Positions 15,273 to 22,921 of a DNA stretch of 39,434 bases are shown here, piece by piece. Both the position numbers and the translations under genes were made by a program. The notes beneath the pieces are model-generated. The model was not told the origin of the DNA. It did no database searches and worked only from the letters and a program-made list of their open reading frames with translations. Each line of letters opens with the position of its first letter. Within the stretch, counting starts at the first letter, position 1. The stretch lies in contig JAFDVU010000053.1 in the NCBI GenBank assembly GCA_018268835.1, positions 1-39,434 of the forward strand, written 5' to 3'. Source of the stretch: Acidobacteriota bacterium. Its GTDB lineage: Bacteria; Acidobacteriota; Terriglobia; Bryobacterales; Bryobacteraceae.

Positions 15273-15920
15273 TCAGCTTCCCGAAGAGCGGGCGGCCGCA
15301 TCCCAAATTTCGCCATCTACCTCGCGGAGGGGTAGACGGACACGCTGCGCGGCCGATTCGAGCAACTCCAGGGCCTCCCAATCGTTTAGCCTTCGATCCA
15401 CAACTCGCGACACAAACCGGCAAACGTGTACGTCAGGCTTGGCCGTCTGAACACCGAACAACATGCGGAGGTATTGGAAGCCCGCCAGACCGAAGCCGCG
15501 CACACCTACCGCCATGAACTCATAGGGCCGAACCGATCCGGCCCATCGCTTCAGTCGGGCGTCCTCTGTTTCTCCGGGATGTGATAGTTGTGCTGAGATG
15601 AGATAGTCCGTCACCCCAAGAAGGGTCTGAGCGCGAGCCCGGTCGTTATAGTTCAGTTCCGCTTTGCTGAAATGGAGTGGTGTGGCATATTGTCGGATCA
15701 AAGCGGCAAGCCCACGTAAAGTGGTGAGGTTCGGATGGTTCCCCCGAAACATCTCGACTCGGGGTAGGACGAAGGAGTCGTACCTACGGTTCAGGGACAA
15801 TACGCAATCCAGCACGTTCAGCGGCGGCGACGGCCAACTGTAATCACTACGAGTGCGCGTGCCGGAGAACCGGCTAAGCAGTTCTTTCGATAGGGCGTCA
15901 ATCTCGCGCTCGTCCAACAT
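15273..15920 (-). CDS. HhH-GPD-like (DNA glycosylase-type) protein
   Basis: A 215-aa protein starting MLDEREIDALSKELLSRFSG; an ATG 12 nt upstream is possible. The C-terminal half, VRGFGLAGFQYLRMLFGV then KPDVHVCRFVSRVV, resembles the helix-hairpin-helix plus G/P-D signature of the endonuclease III superfamily, in which the Asp is catalytic. The N-terminal half is helical and specific to this subgroup. No iron-sulphur Cys cluster is visible. It could excise or recognise modified bases, in repair or defence, but the assignment rests on one motif. TATTAT ends about 10 bp before the start, suggesting a short leader. It is co-oriented with the SelW-like gene downstream. Confidence 0.55.
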   Translation of the reverse strand: MLDEREIDALSKELLSRFSGTRTRSDYSWPSPPLNVLDCVLSLNRRYDSFVLPRVEMFRGNHPNLTTLRGLAALIRQYATPLHFSKAELNYNDRARAQTLLGVTDYLISAQLSHPGETEDARLKRWAGSVRPYEFMAVGVRGFGLAGFQYLRMLFGVQTAKPDVHVCRFVSRVVDRRLNDWEALELLESAAQRVRLPLREVDGEIWDAAARSSGS

Positions 15921-16190
15921 GGTACAGAGCATAATACGCGGCAACCCCGGCGCGGTGTGCCAGCTTGCCAGAACCTTCAGATTGTGGAACGGCCGCCAAC
16001 AGGGGATCCACGCCCGCGCTTTCTTCGTCAACTTGCAGGGCGCGGCCCGCGCGTTCTGGAAAGCCCCGTACGGAAAACTGGTGGTTGGCGAACACTCCGG
16101 TCCGCGTTTCAAACTCAAGGCGCGTTCACTCGCGACGCACGTGATCGGCGGGACGATTTCCGCACGGGTGCGCCGGCCGAGGCCGGACCG

Positions 16191-16919
16191 TCAATAACAC
16201 TCATCAGGGCGTGATCTGAGATGATCCGCGATCTCGATGAAGAATCGTTCTGTGCCTTCAGCGTAGCGACGAAGATCCGCTTCGGTGACAAAGAGGTCCT
16301 CACCGGCCAAGGGCGCAACCACTTCACCACGACGCAGGAGAATGGTGTTTTCTCCGACCTTGTCGTAGAAGACCTGGAGATCTGGATTCCTGAAAAGCTC
16401 GGGACGCATCGACTGCAATTCGTTCGCTGATGCCCCCGCCCCGTGTTTCACGACGTTCGCAACAAGCCGAAGCTCGTCGAGAATGTTCCATGACGGCAGG
16501 GTCATCAGATCAAGGCGCAGGTTTGCCTTATACCAGCGGTTCACAACAGCCAATTTCGTGTCGTGGGGAGGCGCGACGGGAAAACGCGCGTCGCGACACA
16601 GCATCGCAAGTTGCTGTTCTGCCATGTGAAATAAGCCCGCCGCGAGCAGGTTGCGCATCGTCTGTTGCAGCGACACCATCATGGCGTACCAGTCGTGCGC
16701 GTGCTCTTGGGCATCTTCCGCAACGTCGCTCATGTCGATGTCATCCGGCCCGGCTTGCATCGAACCAGCCCTATGGTAATAGTCGCTCGCGAGCTGACAT
16801 GCGCGTTCGTTCAGGTTACCGAATGCGGGTAAGACATCGCGGAAGACGTACTCGCGGAATGCGGTGATCGGCCCGATCAGCCGACTTTCGATCTTTGTGG
16901 CAAGGTAATGACCGTACAT
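16191..16919 (-). CDS. Helical protein of unknown function, HEPN-like features
   Basis: A 242-aa, largely α-helical cytoplasmic protein. The segment WNILDELRLVANVVKHGAG then SANELQSMRPELF resembles the Arg...Asn...His core of HEPN-type helical domains, but the Arg-to-His spacing is longer than the classical RNase motif, so this is tentative. Other conserved-looking parts are the N-terminal YGHYLATKIESRLIGPITAF and the acidic DDIDMSDVAEDAQEHAHDWY. It starts 13 nt after the serine recombinase stop on the same strand, so the two are probably co-transcribed. It may be a defence or toxin-type gene. Confidence 0.5.
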   Translation of the reverse strand: MYGHYLATKIESRLIGPITAFREYVFRDVLPAFGNLNERACQLASDYYHRAGSMQAGPDDIDMSDVAEDAQEHAHDWYAMMVSLQQTMRNLLAAGLFHMAEQQLAMLCRDARFPVAPPHDTKLAVVNRWYKANLRLDLMTLPSWNILDELRLVANVVKHGAGASANELQSMRPELFRNPDLQVFYDKVGENTILLRRGEVVAPLAGEDLFVTEADLRRYAEGTERFFIEIADHLRSRPDECY

Positions 16920-16932
16920 CTACGGAATCCCC

Positions 16933-17505
16933 CTACCGGCACGCCTCCACCACCGTCGTCACCGGCACGCCCAACTCGGCCGCGATCTTGCGCCACGACA
17001 TCCCCTGCTCGCGCATCCGCACCGCCGCGTCACGCCGGAACACGCGCTTCGGCCGCCCGAGCGTCTTCCCGTTCGCCCTGGCCGCCCGCACGCCCGCCAC
17101 CACGCGCTCGCGGATGATCTCGCGCTCCAGTTCGGCGAACGCGGCCATGATGTGAAGTAGGAACCGCGCCATCGGATTCGACTCATCGGTGTCGATGTTC
17201 TGGGTCACCGCGATGAACCGCACGCCGAGCGATGCCAACTCCTGGATGCCCTTGATCGAGTCGGCCACGCTCCGGCCCCATCGGTCCAGCTTCCAGACCA
17301 GCACGGCGTCAAACCGCCGCTTTCTGGCGTCCTGCATCAGGCGCGTCAACTCCGGCCGGTTCGCTTTCGCGCCGCTCCAGCCGGTGTCAACGTACTCGGC
17401 GTGGACGGTCCACTTGCGCGCGGCGGCGTACTCCCGAAGCTCGCGGAGTTGCATCTCGCAGTTCTGATCGTTCGTACTTACCCTGGCGTAGAGCCCGACT
17501 CTCAT
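16933..17505 (-). CDS. Serine recombinase (resolvase/invertase family)
   Basis: A 190-aa protein of normal length for small resolvases/invertases. The N-terminus MRVGLYARVSTNDQNCEMQL carries the catalytic Ser (YARVS), followed by DTGWSGAKANRPEL, VWKLDRWGRS with its conserved Asp and Arg residues, the long E helix (LELEREIIRERVVAG; here AELEREII), and a C-terminal HTH (REQGMSWRKIAAELGVPVTTV). It could resolve dimers, invert a segment, or be left from a transposon. I saw no convincing pair of crossover sites next to it. Confidence 0.9.
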   Translation of the reverse strand: MRVGLYARVSTNDQNCEMQLRELREYAAARKWTVHAEYVDTGWSGAKANRPELTRLMQDARKRRFDAVLVWKLDRWGRSVADSIKGIQELASLGVRFIAVTQNIDTDESNPMARFLLHIMAAFAELEREIIRERVVAGVRAARANGKTLGRPKRVFRRDAAVRMREQGMSWRKIAAELGVPVTTVVEACR

Positions 17506-17573
17506 ACTTAAAGCGTACACCTTTTCCGAACATTTGAGAACAGAAATGTTTTGGCGAATCGGCGCGCGCCAGG

Positions 17574-17757
17574 AAAGGCGGCGGCGACACGCTGGAAGAA
17601 GAAGCCGGAGCCGGGCGCGTCGCGGTAGCCCTGGACACCACGACGGTCGCGGCCGGGCAGGACCCCCACCCCACCCCGCACGAGGGGGAGGGGGTGGTAG
17701 AGAGCGTATGGGTGGTAGACGCCGAATGCAACCAGTTTGAAACCAAAATCCACCGGG
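17574..17757. repeat. Interspersed GC-rich repeat, copy A
   Basis: About 184 bp, related to 19018-19179. Shared landmarks in the same order are AAGGCGGCGGCGAC, CGCGGTAGCCC, a C-rich/G-rich inverted repeat (17663-17698), a variant of ATGGGTGGTAGACG, and the end AAATCCACCGGG. It fills most of the 398-bp gap upstream of the recombinase. It is probably a MITE-like or REP-like intergenic element; no coding content. Confidence 0.6.
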
Positions 17758-17903
17758 ACAAAACCACTGTGACCTGAACGCGCCCGCGCTCGTGCATATC
17801 GACAGAATCATGCTAAGGCGTGCGGGTACGGCGCGCTCGGCGCGGGACGGCTGACGCTGGCGGGCCGAAACCCTGGCGGGGCATCCCGCGCTCGTGGTAG
17901 TTC

Positions 17904-18809
17904 TTACCGGACAACGGTTACTGTTGCTCGAATCCGGTTGGCAATCTTCTGTCGCAAATCTGCGATCCCCTCCCATTTGATGTGGTTCAAATGATTGGTA
18001 TCAAAATGGAGGTCCGCGAAGTCGGTGTCCCGGCAACAGTTGATGACTTCGCGGCCGATGGCGCGAGCAAACCCCGCTTCATAGTAGACGCCGTTCCTGT
18101 GGCCTGTGAAGTCCGCGATAAGGAACTGAGCTTGCCGAATTTCGCTTAGTAGCCGATCACAAATGTCCTGATTGTGTTCGAGTTCCTTCATTCGGACTGC
18201 CATCATCCCACAGTCCTTCTCAATGGCCGGTTTGATGCCGAGGTTGTACGCCTCGTCGAGGTCTTGAGCAAACGACATGGCGACGAAGCACCTGCCGGGG
18301 ATTCCGGCCGGGCCAGCGGGGGGATCGACCTGTTCCCACCCCTCGACGCTTAGCGTCAGTGCGTCATCCCCGCGCTTATCGAGGTATCCCCTCTTGAAGA
18401 TGTGCCGAACCAGGAAACTGCATTCGGTCGATGAGGCTGCATCAAATGCGGGGTAATCGGTCTCCTCCTCGACTTTAATCGCGGCTCCGGGGAATTCTGA
18501 TTTTCGTGCGATGTATCGTAGAAGCTTGGCTACCTTCTGTCGGACTGGTGTATTGATGTGCGCCGCCGATACTGTATTCCAATTGTCCATGCGTAACAGT
18601 AGCGTTGTGCCACCCAGTGTCGCCTGTCGTGTTGCCGCTGAAATCGCAGCCAGCGTCCTCCCGTCGGTGCTTCGCACGTTGAACGAGCATTCACGAGTGA
18701 TGGTGTATTGGCCGCACCGCTTACATTTAACCTTGTAGGCGTCCAGGTCAAAAACATGCCATGATTTTTCTGCTACTAAACCGCACAGGAAACAACTTGT
18801 CTCGTCCAT
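17904..18809 (-). CDS. Zinc-ribbon + nucleoside deoxyribosyltransferase/TIR-like effector
   Basis: A 301-aa, two-part protein. The N-terminus has a zinc ribbon (CFLCG ... CKRCGQYTIT). A middle helical/winged region follows (VRQKVAKLLRYIARKS; LVRHIFKRGYL). The C-terminal ~130 residues begin RCFVAMSFAQDLDEAYNLGI, then HNQDICDRLLSEIRQAQFLI, ADFTGHRNGVYYEAGFARAI, and end FDTNHLNHIKW. This is the nucleoside 2-deoxyribosyltransferase/TIR-like Rossmann fold, with the Glu of YYEAG in the usual catalytic place. Proteins of this build in defence islands are thought to hydrolyse NAD or nucleotides on phage infection; that role is inferred. GGGAG precedes the start by 4 nt. It is a single gene. Confidence 0.7.
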   Translation of the reverse strand: MDETSCFLCGLVAEKSWHVFDLDAYKVKCKRCGQYTITRECSFNVRSTDGRTLAAISAATRQATLGGTTLLLRMDNWNTVSAAHINTPVRQKVAKLLRYIARKSEFPGAAIKVEEETDYPAFDAASSTECSFLVRHIFKRGYLDKRGDDALTLSVEGWEQVDPPAGPAGIPGRCFVAMSFAQDLDEAYNLGIKPAIEKDCGMMAVRMKELEHNQDICDRLLSEIRQAQFLIADFTGHRNGVYYEAGFARAIGREVINCCRDTDFADLHFDTNHLNHIKWEGIADLRQKIANRIRATVTVVR

Positions 18810-18848
18810 TTCGCTCCCGCCAATTATACGCCTGCTGCGAGATCTTGC

Positions 18849-18998
18849 TTACTTCCGCCACTCCCATGGCGGCACCGCAGCCCACCGCCCGCACTTCGCC
18901 GCCCGCGCCTCGTCCTCCAGCGCAGGGAGCACCGCGTCGTGCGTCGCGTAGGTCCAATACCACCACGCCAGCCCCCCTCGGACAAGTTCCTGGTTCAA
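18849..18998 (-). pseudogene. C-terminal fragment of a staphylococcal-nuclease-like gene (1)
   Basis: About 50 codons, LNQELVRGGLAWWYWTYATH ... EDEARAAKCGRW ... PPWEWRK, match the end of SNase-fold (thermonuclease-like) proteins. Everything N-terminal, including the catalytic Arg/Glu part of the β-barrel, is missing. Homology stops about 20 bp before the interspersed repeat copy B. The fragment is roughly 90% similar at DNA level to the one near 20.0-20.2 kb, so it probably arose by duplication followed by truncation. Confidence 0.75.
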
Positions 18999-19017
18999 GT
19001 GGTCAGCGCGCGACACG

Positions 19018-19179
19018 AAGGCGGCGGCGACGTGCTGGACGCGCGGTAGCCCAGGCGGGGCGGCACCGCGAAGGTCGTGGCCGGAACCCCACCCCACCCA
19101 CCTCGTACGACGGGGGGCGGGGTAATCCTATGAGTGGTAAACGTTGAGCACGGGCACGTCAAGAGCCAAATCCACCGGG
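19018..19179. repeat. Interspersed GC-rich repeat, copy B
   Basis: About 162 bp, sharing the ordered landmarks of copy A (17574-17757), including the C-rich/G-rich inverted repeat at 19086-19132 and the terminal AAATCCACCGGG. It abuts the truncated 5' side of the first SNase fragment, as if its insertion or a recombination at it removed the front of that gene. Confidence 0.6.
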
Positions 19180-19277
19180 GGTAACGTGCGTCGTACCGCA
19201 TGATGGCGTTACGATTACGGACTTACGGGTGCCGCTCGCCGACACACTGGCGCGTGTTCTGGGGAGAGCAACAAATT

Positions 19278-19709
19278 TCAGCCGCGGGTATATAACCCGT
19301 GCGCTGTCTTCATGAGACCGGTGGCATCATCCGCCTTCTTGCGAAGTTCTTTCAGCTTGACGGCAGCATCAGCGGCATCATTGAGGTCGCAGTTGGAGAC
19401 GAATTGGTTCCACGCTCGAAGGATGGCCTTCCCCGGGTTCGCGGTATCGGCTTTCTTCACCACATCAGCGTTGGCGTGGACGGCAAATGCCAAAGTCGTG
19501 AGCGATGCAATCTCGGCATCGAGTGCAGCGACGAGCCCCTTGAGAACAGGCTCGCACTGTTCTAATGCGCTTATTGTAGCCTTTCCCTTGGAATCGGCAT
19601 CGTCTAGCCGTTGACCAAACCCCTTGACAAAGCCAGGAGTCCCCTCCACCTCTGGAAAATGTTGCTTGAACGTGCGCCAATCATTGCGCGCTTGCGTGCG
19701 CTTGAACAT
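19278..19709 (-). CDS. Helical protein of unknown function
   Basis: A 143-aa protein starting MFKRTQARNDWRTFKQHFPE. A strong AAAGGAGG ribosome-binding site stands 6 nt before ATG 19709, which fixes the start against a longer in-frame option. The protein is almost entirely α-helical (segments around ISALEQCEPVLKGLVAALDA and AAVKLKELRKKADDATG) with no membrane segment. It has the look of a four-helix bundle. No family is recognised. It is flanked by the two SNase fragments. Confidence 0.7.
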   Translation of the reverse strand: MFKRTQARNDWRTFKQHFPEVEGTPGFVKGFGQRLDDADSKGKATISALEQCEPVLKGLVAALDAEIASLTTLAFAVHANADVVKKADTANPGKAILRAWNQFVSNCDLNDAADAAVKLKELRKKADDATGLMKTAHGLYTRG

Positions 19710-19967
19710 GAAATCCTCCTTTCTGTCGCGGCCAGGACTGAGAGGAACCTGCTGAGGCACCTCTGCGTGACGTGGTGCTCTTATGGTACTCAACTTTGAG
19801 GACATTTCCGTGGAGTGCGGCAGGGGGCATTTGCGTCCTGCGCGGACCGCCATGTAACGAGACAGGTAATTCAAAAGCCCGTGGCCCCGCACGATTTCCT
19901 CAGCAGGAGTTGTCGTGCTATAGCCTGCCCCGTCCATGCGGTCTGTGAACCGCCCAACTGCCGCGCA

Positions 19968-20306
19968 TCATCGACGCGACGAATCGGTATTCGGAGCTTG
20001 ACCTGGAGGCCGAATTAGCGGTGAAGGTATACGGACGGTAAATGTCTCTCTCGTCGCACACGCACACCTCCGCCACTCCCACGGCGGCATCGGAGACGGG
20101 TCCGCCCACAGCCCGCGCTTCGCCGCCCGCGCCTCGTCCTCCAGCGCAGGGAGCACCGCGTCGTGCTTCGCGTAGGTCCGATACCACCACGCCAGCCCCG
20201 CGCGGACAACTTCTTGGTTCAGGTTGCGGCCATCCGGCAGGATGATCTCCGCGACGGTGCGCTTGTAGCGGCCAATGTCGCGCACCTCCCCGCGCCTTGC
20301 GAAAAT
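19968..20306 (-). pseudogene. C-terminal fragment of a staphylococcal-nuclease-like gene (2)
   Basis: The frame from about 20306 reads RRGEVRDIGRYKRTVAEI, LPDGRNLNQEVVRAGLAWWY, EDEARAAKRGLW and PPWEWRR, the second half of an SNase-fold nuclease. It includes the D-x-Y-x-RTVA strand but lacks the first ~60-80 residues. An in-frame TGA lies just upstream at about 20322. Sequence after PPWEWRR (to 19968) is unrelated tail. It is longer than the copy at 18849 and may be its parent. A non-functional remnant is likely; use of the GTG at 20285 to make a small protein is not excluded. Confidence 0.7.
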
Positions 20307-20336
20307 GGATGTGGGTGAAGTTCAGTCGGAGCGCGT

Positions 20337-20711
20337 ATGATTGACACGGTTCTGAATCTGCTCTTCCGATGTCCCCACCGCCGCCTCACCCGGCCTGTCG
20401 CGCCGATCACCAAGGCGGGCCAACCTCACAGTCAGAGCTACGTCGTATGTCTGGATTGCGGGAAGCAGTTCGAGTACGACTTCAACGAGATGCGGATCGG
20501 AAAGGCAATCGACCACTCGCATGACGCCGGAGTTGTGCCGCCGAAGCTGCCGATGGCGCGCAAGAAGAAAGTGAAGTTTGCGCTCCTGGCGGCCATTCCC
20601 GCTGCCGTCGTTCTCGGGGCTGTGGTGAAGGGCAACAAGAAGGTCGGGAAGCCGGAGGAAACCAAGGTAGATCCCGACGCGACAGGGGAGCCCGGCCAAG
20701 TCGGCCGGTAG
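20337..20711 (+). CDS. Small zinc-ribbon protein with one membrane helix
   Basis: A 124-aa protein. The N-terminal part CPHRRLTRPVAPIT then SYVVCLDCGKQFEYDFNEMR is a Cys4/His zinc ribbon. It is followed by a basic segment and a single hydrophobic helix (KFALLAAIPAAVVLGAVV, ~residues 80-97), then a charged C-terminal tail. I associate the phrase YVVCLDCGK-F-YD with a recurrent acidobacterial small-protein type; its function is unknown. Starts at ATG 20337. Confidence 0.7.
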   Translation: MIDTVLNLLFRCPHRRLTRPVAPITKAGQPHSQSYVVCLDCGKQFEYDFNEMRIGKAIDHSHDAGVVPPKLPMARKKKVKFALLAAIPAAVVLGAVVKGNKKVGKPEETKVDPDATGEPGQVGR

Positions 20712-20782
20712 CTTGACGACGGGGCCGATGTCCTGGAATTTGTGATGCGCGGGCAGCGCGCGGGCTTGGTGACAACGCCCGG

Positions 20783-21010
20783 TTAGTCGTCCTGCGGCGG
20801 CTCCTTGCGCGCTGCATTACCCGGCCCTGGACCTCGCGTGTCAGCCTCCTGTTCCGCGTCACCAGCGGGCTGTGGCTGCACCGGGAAAGCAGATGGGAAG
20901 ATGTGGTCACTGTTCTCTCGGGAGCGCGCCAATCGTTCCAGCGCGGCAATCGCCGTCTCAAGCTCCGCGCACTCCGCCCGCAGTCCGGCGAGGAGTCGCT
21001 CCAGGTCCAT
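20783..21010 (-). CDS. Small coiled-coil protein, unknown
   Basis: A 75-aa protein beginning MDLERLLAGLRAECAELETA, then AIAALERLARSREN: a clear amphipathic helix with heptad-like Leu spacing, followed by a Pro/Gly/Asp-rich disordered tail. Start ATG 21010 is preferred; a TTG 18 nt upstream would add six residues. No family is named, though short proteins of this pattern are common in Acidobacteria (from memory). Confidence 0.55.
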   Translation of the reverse strand: MDLERLLAGLRAECAELETAIAALERLARSRENSDHIFPSAFPVQPQPAGDAEQEADTRGPGPGNAARKEPPQDD

Positions 21011-21029
21011 CAGGGTTTGAGTGTACAAC

Positions 21030-21224
21030 TTAGCCGACCGCTACGGCGGGCCAGGACCCCTTGTGTGCGTACCGGCAACAGTAACCCTCCTGCATCGCGT
21101 CGCGCAGCATCGAGGGCAGCGCGCCCTGCCGGATTCTCGAACGAACCACCAAGCGGATCGCACGTTCAGTAAAGATCGTTAAACCTTCGCCCCGTCGCGT
21201 AACAATCGACCTCCCTGGAGGCAT
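21030..21224 (-). CDS. Possible small protein, low confidence
   Basis: A 64-codon frame (MPPGRSIVTRRGEGLTIFTE, then RAIRLVVRSRIRQGALPSML) with no recognised family. It would overlap the promoter region of the plus-strand gene at 21247, and an upstream ATG at 21248 is possible. Kept only because codon use is similar to neighbours. Confidence 0.3.
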   Translation of the reverse strand: MPPGRSIVTRRGEGLTIFTERAIRLVVRSRIRQGALPSMLRDAMQEGYCCRYAHKGSWPAVAVG

Positions 21225-21246
21225 CTTCAAGTCGAGTGAGAAGCGC

Positions 21247-21486
21247 ATGACCCTGAAGTTGAGCAGCGACGACGCCGAAGAGGTTCGCCAAGCTCTTTCG
21301 GCCGCGCACGCGGAACTGCTCCGCCGCTTGGCGGGCGGGTGGGGATGCGGCTATTCGCCCGAAGGTGTTGCGCTCTGTCTCCGGCGAGCGCGAGTGTCAC
21401 GCCTTCTCGACCGGATCGAATCGGCATCGAAGCCGGTCGCAATCACCGAGCCAGCCGGTAAGAGGGCGTTGCGGGAAGCGGCGTAA
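21247..21486 (+). CDS. Small helical protein, unknown
   Basis: A 79-aa protein, MTLKLSSDDAEEVRQALSAA, HAELLRRLAGG ... YSPEGVALCLRRARVSRLLDRI, giving two amphipathic helices. The start ATG has a weak GAGAAG site. It is an isolated gene. No family is recognised. Confidence 0.5.
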   Translation: MTLKLSSDDAEEVRQALSAAHAELLRRLAGGWGCGYSPEGVALCLRRARVSRLLDRIESASKPVAITEPAGKRALREAA

Positions 21487-21879
21487 CAGATCGGAGCGCG
21501 TCGTTGGCTGGTGCTTCTGGTCTCGCGCCGGAACTCGACTTGCCGCAACGCCACCCTTATCATGCCGCACGCCACCAAGGGGCCCGCGTACGCCGAGATC
21601 CAGAACCGCGCGGCGTGTACGACGCCACGCCGTCGATGCGGATGCCGGGCACCGGCCACACGGGGGACCGTGGCGTAGTAGGTGACGCTGTGGGTCAGGA
21701 TGTCAATCGGTGGAGGAGCCGACAGAGCCGTCGCCCTGCGCGCTCTCAGGGCCGAGGCGCGCGCGCTGGGCGCGGCAGTCCTTCTGCGTCCTACCCGCAT
21801 CGCGCATCGCAGTGGTGAGCAGCAGAACGCGCGGAGCCGGGACCATGTGCCGCTCTGGAGGCGGCCCACGTCCGGCGCA
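21487..21879. other. No confident gene
   Basis: Frames are open on both strands because of high GC, but none shows a ribosome-binding site or a protein pattern I trust. It may be degraded cargo. Confidence 0.4.
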
Positions 21880-22215
21880 GCCGAGTCCAATGCACTTTGC
21901 GGCCAATTGATCCAGTTTCGGGTCATTCAGGGCGTTTCGGCGACTTTCGGCCACAATTACGCCTCGGCGCGCCGCCGTGCAGAGGACCCCTATATAGGGA
22001 GCCAAAATTGATGTTGCTATTTTTTTTTGTACCCCCCCCTCCCCCCTACACGGCTACACAGACTGATTTCTCGATCACAAGTTGAGGGGTGCGCGCGCGC
22101 GAATGTTGAATCGTTTGTGGTAGATGTACCCCCCCCCCTTATATAGGGGTGTTGCGCAAAAGCGTGTAGCGGGTTCTGGGCCCGTGTAGCCACGGCTACA
22201 CGGGCAAAGAAAAAG
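21880..22215. other. Non-coding palindrome/repeat region, candidate replication origin
   Basis: Features in order: three TTTCGG boxes (21912-21949); CCCTATATAGGG (21989-22000); a run of nine T (22020-22028); GTAC followed by C runs and the inverse of GTGTAGCC (22046-22058); a GC dinucleotide run (22091-22100); a second GTAC plus C run with TTATATAGGGG (22126-22149); CGCAAAAGCG; then GTGTAGC and a 10-bp-stem palindrome GCCCGTGTAG/CTACACGGGC (22180-22205). Short AT-rich palindromes, T runs and repeated 8-mers clustered without genes fit an origin, or a phage-like control region. Function is inferred only. Confidence 0.4.
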
Positions 22216-22561
22216 GGCTCGGCCGGAGCCTTCGTCCGGCAGGCTCGCCCCAATCAACTTCGAAGCGTTGATGCCTGATGTTGTCGCCAAGCCTCGTGCG
22301 GACAGGGGCGGCTCGGGTGCTGTGGCCCTCCGCCAGCGCGATCTCGGCCCTCTGGTCGCTCCCGTTGCGCGCGGGGGTCTCCCTCACATCGCGCCCCGGC
22401 GCGGCGACGCTCTGGCGGGTCCCAGAGCGCGCGGCGGCGTACTCTGGACGACTCCCCCGCGCGCGCCGTGGCGGCGATCTTCGCCCGGCGACAACAAACC
22501 CCGGATGCACTTTGGTGTCTATCTGAGACAATCCGCGACGATCAGGGACAATTGATGCCAG
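22216..22561. other. No confident gene
   Basis: GC-rich and open in several frames. I cannot identify a coding frame, ribosome-binding site or known domain. Confidence 0.4.
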
Positions 22562-22840
22562 TTACGACGCGGGTACACCATCGTCGGCGATCCACCGCCG
22601 CACTCCGGCAGCGCAACGCCGTCGCCCGCCCGGCGCGGGACGATGTGGACGACCGCCTGGTCCACGGGCACCGCCGCCGACAACTCATCCATGAAGCCGA
22701 TGCTGAAGCCCGCGTCGGGCACGAGCCCGGTGCCCCTTCGGCGCGACTACGATGTGTCCCTCGGCGACGGGCGCGTCGGCCCCGAACGCCACGGCGTGCT
22801 CCGCGACGATCCAGATGCGTGTCGTGGGCTTTGCGGGCGC
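22562..22840 (-). pseudogene. Frameshifted HIT-family-like gene
   Basis: Pieces of a histidine-triad-like protein lie in consecutive but different minus frames. The first is TTRIWIVAEHAVAFGADAPV then AEGHIVVAPKGH (22837 down to ~22730). The second is PDAGFSIGFMDELSAAVPVD then QAVVHIVPRRAGD (from 22722). The third is WIADDGVPAS and a stop at 22562. HIT proteins (nucleotide hydrolases/transferases) normally have HxHxH before the PR; here only the last His remains (QAVVHIVPRR). About 25-40 residues are also missing between the first two pieces. At least two frameshifts plus the lost triad indicate an inactive gene, unless assembly errors contribute. Confidence 0.55.
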
Positions 22841-22921
22841 GATAAGTCCTATTACTCCACCATGAACACGTGGTACCGGAGTCCCCTTGCCGCCAACGCT
22901 GCGCCAACTTACCATTGGAAC

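Noticed and set aside
15853..16197. Plus-strand frame in the gap between the HhH-GPD-like and HEPN-like genes
   Set aside because: No ribosome-binding site or recognisable protein; half of it is antisense to the HhH-GPD-like gene. The 270-bp gap is left unassigned.
17663..17698. C-rich/G-rich palindrome as a stand-alone rho-independent terminator
   Set aside because: No U tract follows on either strand, and the structure recurs as part of the interspersed repeat.
22020..22140. Homopolymer and C-run tracts as sequencing artefacts
   Set aside because: They occur twice with the same GTAC lead-in and paired TATATAGGG blocks, which suggests real organisation, although exact run lengths should be treated with caution.
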